A DNA stretch of 8,629 nucleotides from NCBI GenBank assembly GCA_050743625.1, contig JBOGED010000320.1:1-8629 (forward strand), given 5' to 3'. Shown piece by piece: positions 5,085-8,629 of the stretch; position 1 is the first letter of the stretch, and each line of letters starts with the position of its first letter. The notes below the pieces were generated by a model, which saw nothing but the letters and a program-made list of their open reading frames with translations, made no database searches and was not told the DNA's origin. This DNA is from JBOGED01 sp050743625. Lineage in GTDB: Bacteria > Actinomycetota > Nitriliruptoria > Euzebyales > Egibacteraceae. Made by a program: the position numbers and the translations under genes.

Positions 5085-6218
5085 AGCCAATCCGCGTTAC
5101 CGTCGCAACCCTCGCGGCCTGCCCCGGCCGGTTCCTTCCCCAGCGCGCGTACGTTGTTCCGGGTGCGTGGTTTCCCCGTGCGGGTGGATGGGTCATGGTT
5201 CCTGATCGCAGGGTTGATCCTGTTCTTCCTCTATGGGCGGATGACGGCAGTGCTCGGCGGGTACGGGCTCGCTGTCGTCGTGGTGGCCGCGGTCGTGGGG
5301 ACGCTGCTGTTCTTCGCGAGCATCCTCGCGCATGAGCTGGGCCACGCCTGGGCAAGCTTGGACCGCGGTATCGCCGTGTCCGGGATCACGTTGCTGTGGA
5401 TGGGCGGGGTGACCGAGTCGCGCGAGGAGGCTCGGACCGCGAGAGACGAGTTCGTCATCGTCGGGATCGGGCCGTTCACCAGCCTGGTGCTGGCCGCGCT
5501 GTTCGGGCTCATCATGGTCGCGACGCAATCGCTGCCTCCGGTCAGCGCGGTCGCGGACTACCTCGCGGTGATCAACTTCTGGCTGGCGGTGTTCAACGTC
5601 CTTCCTGGCTACCCGCTGGACGGAGGGAGGATCCTCCGGTCGATCCTGTGGGGAGTGACCGGCCGTCCACACCAGGCCACACGATGGGCGGCTCGGGTGG
5701 GGCAGGTGTTCGCGGCAGGACTGGCCACCTGGGGAGCTTGGGACATCCTGATCGGGACGAGGCCCGGAGGTCTCAGCGCGCTGTGGCTGATCCTCCTCGG
5801 GTTGTTCCTGTTTCGCGGGGCGACGGACTCGTATCGCCGGGCCGGGCTGCTCGAGCGGCTGGCCCGGCGCACCGCGCGAGAGCGGATGGGGAGCGTCCCT
5901 GAGGCGCTCGACCCAGACATGTCTCTGGCCGACGCGATCGCGCGGGTTCAGCAGCGCCCCTCGGTGCTCTGGCCGGTCGGGAGGCCGCTCATCGGGGTGA
6001 TCTCGTTGGAGCAGTTCGACGCCGTCGCGGGCGCTGAATGGCCGTCGACCCACGTCCGCGACATCGCGCTGCCACTGGAGGGCCGCGCGATCCAAGGCGA
6101 CACGCCAATGGATGCCGCCATGCGGGCGCTCATCAGCGCACCCCGGCAGATGCTTGTCGTGACGGACGACGGCCACGCGGTCGGGCTGCTCACTCCCAGC
6201 CTGGTCGCAGGCGGGTAA
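5082..6218 (+). CDS. M50 family site-2-type metalloprotease with CBS-like C-terminus
   Basis: A membrane-embedded zinc protease of 378 residues that cuts substrates within or near the membrane. HELGH at 84-88 supplies two zinc-binding histidines and the catalytic glutamate; NVLPGYPLDGGR at 172-183 supplies the third zinc ligand, D180. Hydrophobic segments lie at about 39-51, 61-83, 124-145, 155-172 and 207-245. The C-terminal ~115 residues (from MGSVPEAL, about 265) look like a tandem CBS pair, as in the SpoIVFB-like M50 subgroup, and may sense a nucleotide. The start ATG lies in the second 24-bp repeat, 4 nt after GGGAG. The next gene follows after 9 nt, so the two are probably co-transcribed and may work in the same proteolytic pathway. 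The substrate, often a membrane-bound anti-sigma factor in this family, is not present in the window. Confidence 0.95.
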   Translation: MSQSALPSQPSRPAPAGSFPSARTLFRVRGFPVRVDGSWFLIAGLILFFLYGRMTAVLGGYGLAVVVVAAVVGTLLFFASILAHELGHAWASLDRGIAVSGITLLWMGGVTESREEARTARDEFVIVGIGPFTSLVLAALFGLIMVATQSLPPVSAVADYLAVINFWLAVFNVLPGYPLDGGRILRSILWGVTGRPHQATRWAARVGQVFAAGLATWGAWDILIGTRPGGLSALWLILLGLFLFRGATDSYRRAGLLERLARRTARERMGSVPEALDPDMSLADAIARVQQRPSVLWPVGRPLIGVISLEQFDAVAGAEWPSTHVRDIALPLEGRAIQGDTPMDAAMRALISAPRQMLVVTDDGHAVGLLTPSLVAGG

Positions 6219-6227
6219 CGGCACCGG

Positions 6228-7277
6228 ATGCGGTCGACCAGGGTGGCTGCGGTCGCGATCGCGGCCTTCGTGCTCGTCTCGGCGGCAGCGATCGTACCCC
6301 TTCCCTATTTCTTGGAGAGACCCGGCAACGCGTTGGGACTCGGTGAGCGGATCATGATCACGGCACCATCCGCTGAGCCAATCGACGGCGATTTCTTACT
6401 GGTCACCGTCACGCTCCAACGCACTACCCTCGCGGACCTCCTCAGCGCCTGGCTGAGCCCAACCTTGGAGGTGGTAGGTGTCGACCAGGTGATCCCTCCG
6501 GGTCAGACCGGGGAGGAGTTCTTCGCCCACCAGCAGGAGATCTTTGAGCAGTCAGCCCGCCGAGCGGCCGCCGTGGGGCTGACCGCGGCCGGTTTTGAGG
6601 TCGGGCCGGAGGACGTGGGAGGCGAGGGCGCGCTGGTCGTGAGCGTCGTTCCGGACTCGGCCGCGGACGGGGCCTTGCTTCCCGGCGACGTGATCGTCGC
6701 GGTCGACGGCGATCCGATCGCGACGGACGACGACCTGCGCGAGGCGATCCCTCCCCGATGCGTCGACAGCATCGAGGCCCTCCCCCCCAGCTCCTGCTGG
6801 GAGCCCGGCTCGTTACGCTTGGCGGTGCGCCGGGCAGGGCAAGCCACCGAGATCGACGTCCGCCCACAGCCGGTCAGCGGAGAGCCAGCGCGGCCCGTGA
6901 TCGGTGTCGAGGTCACGACGCTCAACGCCAGCATCGATCTTCCCGTGCCGTTCGACGTCGACTCGAGCAACATCGGCGGCCCGAGCGCCGGGCTGATGAT
7001 CGCGCTGGCGGTGTTCGACACGATGGATCCCCTCGACCTGGCCGATGGCCGTCTGATCGCCGGCACCGGCACCATCCATCTGGATGGGACCGTCGGGTTG
7101 ATCAGTGGGATACGGCAAAAGGTGGCCGCCGCGCACCGCGAGGGTGTCGACCTGTTCCTCTCACCACAAGGACAGCTCGCGGAGGCCCAGCGGGGCGTCC
7201 CCACCGGCAGCGATCTGCGCGTGATCGGCGTCGCCACCTTCGACGAGGCCGTCGCTTCGCTACGGGACCACGACTAA
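6228..7277 (+). CDS. PDZ and Lon-like (S16) protease domain protein, YlbL type
   Basis: A 349-residue membrane-anchored protease. Residues 6-29 form one N-terminal transmembrane or signal-anchor segment (positively charged R2/R5 before it), so the bulk probably faces outside the cytoplasm. A PDZ domain spans about 125-205 (VVSVVPDSAADGALLPGDVI). The C-terminal Lon-type domain holds the Ser/Lys dyad: S253 in GGPSAGLMIAL and K298 in SGIRQKVAAAHREG. The PDZ region has an insertion of roughly 15 residues with two cysteines, C178 and C190, which could form a disulfide if exported. ATG 6228 has no clear ribosome binding site and lies 9 nt after the M50 stop, which suggests translational coupling. 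The pair of membrane protease genes is consistent with a shared role in envelope quality control or regulated proteolysis, though this is inference. Confidence 0.94.
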   Translation: MRSTRVAAVAIAAFVLVSAAAIVPLPYFLERPGNALGLGERIMITAPSAEPIDGDFLLVTVTLQRTTLADLLSAWLSPTLEVVGVDQVIPPGQTGEEFFAHQQEIFEQSARRAAAVGLTAAGFEVGPEDVGGEGALVVSVVPDSAADGALLPGDVIVAVDGDPIATDDDLREAIPPRCVDSIEALPPSSCWEPGSLRLAVRRAGQATEIDVRPQPVSGEPARPVIGVEVTTLNASIDLPVPFDVDSSNIGGPSAGLMIALAVFDTMDPLDLADGRLIAGTGTIHLDGTVGLISGIRQKVAAAHREGVDLFLSPQGQLAEAQRGVPTGSDLRVIGVATFDEAVASLRDHD

Positions 7278-7292
7278 GCGCGGGTCGGTAGG

Positions 7293-7298
7293 TATACT
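7293..7298 (+). promoter_or_regulatory. -10 element for the SRP RNA gene
   Basis: TATACT ends 11 nt before the first base of the SRP RNA helix at 7310, close to the spacing expected for direct transcription of the RNA from its 5' end. No recognisable -35 hexamer is found 17 nt upstream, which overlaps the end of the preceding protease gene. Confidence 0.6.
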
Positions 7299-7309
7299 TT
7301 GTCGCTCCG

Positions 7310-7458
<149 letters not shown>

Positions 7459-7474
7459 TTGTGCTTGTCGCCTC

Positions 7475-7479
7475 AAGGA
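7475..7479 (+). promoter_or_regulatory. dnaX ribosome binding site
   Basis: AAGGA lies 6 nt before GTG 7486 and selects it over the overlapping GTG at 7484, which is in another frame. It is only 16 nt after the end of the SRP RNA helix. Confidence 0.8.
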
Positions 7480-7485
7480 TCTCGT

Positions 7486-8629
7486 GTGGCTTACCTGTCG
7501 CTGTACCGCAAGTACCGGTCCCAGACGTTCGCCGAGGTCGTGGGGCAGGAGCACGTCACGACGACGTTGTCGAACGCGATCACGTCGGATCGCCTCCACC
7601 ATGCGTACCTGTTCACGGGGCCGAGGGGCACCGGGAAGACCTCCACGGCTCGGATCTTGGCCAAGGCGCTGAACTGCGAGTCGGGCCCCACCGCCACCCC
7701 CTGCAACGCCTGCGCCCAGTGCGAGAGCATCACCACGGGCAGCAACGTCGACGTCATCGAGATCGACGCCGCCAGCCACGGGGGCGTCGAGGACGTGCGT
7801 GACCTCCGCGAGCGCGTGGCGTTCGCGCCGGCCGCGGCCCGGACGAAGGTCTACATCGTCGACGAGTGCCACATGCTGTCGTCCGCCGGATGGAACGCCT
7901 TCCTCAAGACCGTCGAGGAGCCGCCCGGCCACGTCCTGTTCGTGTTCGCCACGACCGAGCCGCACAAGGTGCCTCCTACCATCCTCTCGAGGACCCAGCG
8001 ATTCGACCTTAAGCGCCTCAGCTCGGCGGACCTCGCGAGGCACGTGGCGATGATCGGTCAGCGGGAGGGTCTCGCCTTCGAGCCAGGCGCCGTCGACCTC
8101 ATCGTCCGGGCTGGCGATGGCAGCGCCCGTGACACGTTGTCGGTGCTCGACCAGGTCATGGCGTTCACGGGCGCGAAGGTCACCCTGGAGGGCGTCTCGG
8201 ATGTGCTTGGCGCCGTTGGAGACCAGGTGCTCTCCGACATCACCGACCGCATCGGCGCGGGCGACGTACCCGGCCTGCTGACCGCCGTGCAACGCCTGGC
8301 CGACGGTGGGCAGGACCTGCGGCAACTCGCCCGTGACGCCGTCGAGCACCTCCGCGGCCTGATGCTGCTCCAGGCAGCCCCCGACGCCGGCCTCGTCGAG
8401 ACCACCCCCGAGCGCCTCGCCCGCCTCACCGCTCAGGCGGGCCGGCTGGGACGGGTCGAGCTGGTGCGGGCGATCGATCTCCTCGCCGACGCCCAAGCCA
8501 AGATGCGGCGCGGCAACACCCGGCTGCCGCTGGAGCTCGCGCTGGTGAAGGCGGCCCTGCCGGAGGCGTGCGGCGACCCCGCGGCCCTCGCCGCCCGCCT
8601 CGACCGCCTAGAGCGCCGCGCCCCTACTG
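7486..8629 (+). CDS. dnaX: DNA polymerase III subunit gamma/tau, 5' part
   Basis: The AAA+ motor subunit of the replicative clamp loader, which loads the beta sliding clamp and organises the replisome in the cytoplasm. The first 381 codons are present and the gene runs off the right edge with no stop. The N-terminus MAYLSLYRKYR is characteristic of the family. Walker A is GPRGTGKTS at 45-53, the zinc-binding cysteines are C64, C73, C76 and C79, and Walker B is VYIVDECH at 122-129, with cysteine where alanine or valine is usual. Sensor 1 and the arginine finger lie in the segment FATTEPHKVPPTILSRTQRF. The collar domain follows from about residue 240. Any tau-specific tail or internal frameshift site would lie outside the window. 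The GTG start is fixed by AAGGA 6 nt upstream and by homology of the N-terminus. Confidence 0.98.
   Translation, partial: MAYLSLYRKYRSQTFAEVVGQEHVTTTLSNAITSDRLHHAYLFTGPRGTGKTSTARILAKALNCESGPTATPCNACAQCESITTGSNVDVIEIDAASHGGVEDVRDLRERVAFAPAAARTKVYIVDECHMLSSAGWNAFLKTVEEPPGHVLFVFATTEPHKVPPTILSRTQRFDLKRLSSADLARHVAMIGQREGLAFEPGAVDLIVRAGDGSARDTLSVLDQVMAFTGAKVTLEGVSDVLGAVGDQVLSDITDRIGAGDVPGLLTAVQRLADGGQDLRQLARDAVEHLRGLMLLQAAPDAGLVETTPERLARLTAQAGRLGRVELVRAIDLLADAQAKMRRGNTRLPLELALVKAALPEACGDPAALAARLDRLERRAPT

Noticed and set aside
5193..6224. 343-aa minus-strand ORF opposite the M50 gene
   Set aside because: Composition (Pro, Arg, His, Asp-rich) is the mirror of the strongly supported M50 protease frame.

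Overview
This is high-GC DNA that reads like a chromosome of an actinobacterium or a close relative. The evidence is strong G/C bias at third codon positions, GTG starts, an encoded SRP RNA directly before dnaX, and a membrane M50 protease next to a PDZ/Lon-like (YlbL-type) protease. I cannot name the genus from the sequence. The window has two halves, and the left looks accessory while the right looks like core genome.

Left half (1 to about 4680). A gamma-type N6-adenine DNA methyltransferase runs leftward (41-1708) and would normally belong to a restriction-modification or other defence locus; no partner is visible, and the next gene on its strand would lie off the left edge. A divergent intergenic region of about 500 nt follows and carries two striking inverted repeats, one a 44-nt near-perfect palindrome. 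Rightward genes are a CPBP-type intramembrane protease homologue (2214-3275) whose usual first catalytic glutamate is glutamine, a previously unlisted 29-codon ORF for a hydrophobic acidic peptide (3481-3570) with its own promoter-like sequence and a strong ribosome binding site that could be masked by its leader, and a class I SAM-dependent small-molecule methyltransferase (3834-4631). A 20-bp palindromic motif recurs three times in the non-coding gaps, always in the same orientation.

Junction (about 4632-5081). A complete class II tRNA-Ser(GGA) lies on the minus strand with its 3' end facing the left half, which is the usual geometry when a tRNA bounds an integrated region. To its right is a 305-nt gap with a near-exact 24-bp direct repeat (copies 247 bp apart), the third palindromic motif copy and several G/C hairpins.

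Right half (5082 to end). An M50 site-2-type protease with C-terminal CBS-like region and a PDZ plus Lon-type Ser/Lys protease domain protein are separated by 9 nt and probably form an operon for membrane or envelope proteolysis. Then come the SRP RNA gene (ffs), with its own TATACT -10 element, and 27 nt later dnaX, the DNA polymerase III tau/gamma clamp-loader subunit, which runs off the right edge after 381 codons.

The best candidates for something undescribed are the 29-residue peptide gene with its leader next to the CPBP gene, the three-copy palindromic motif, and the 44-nt palindrome.
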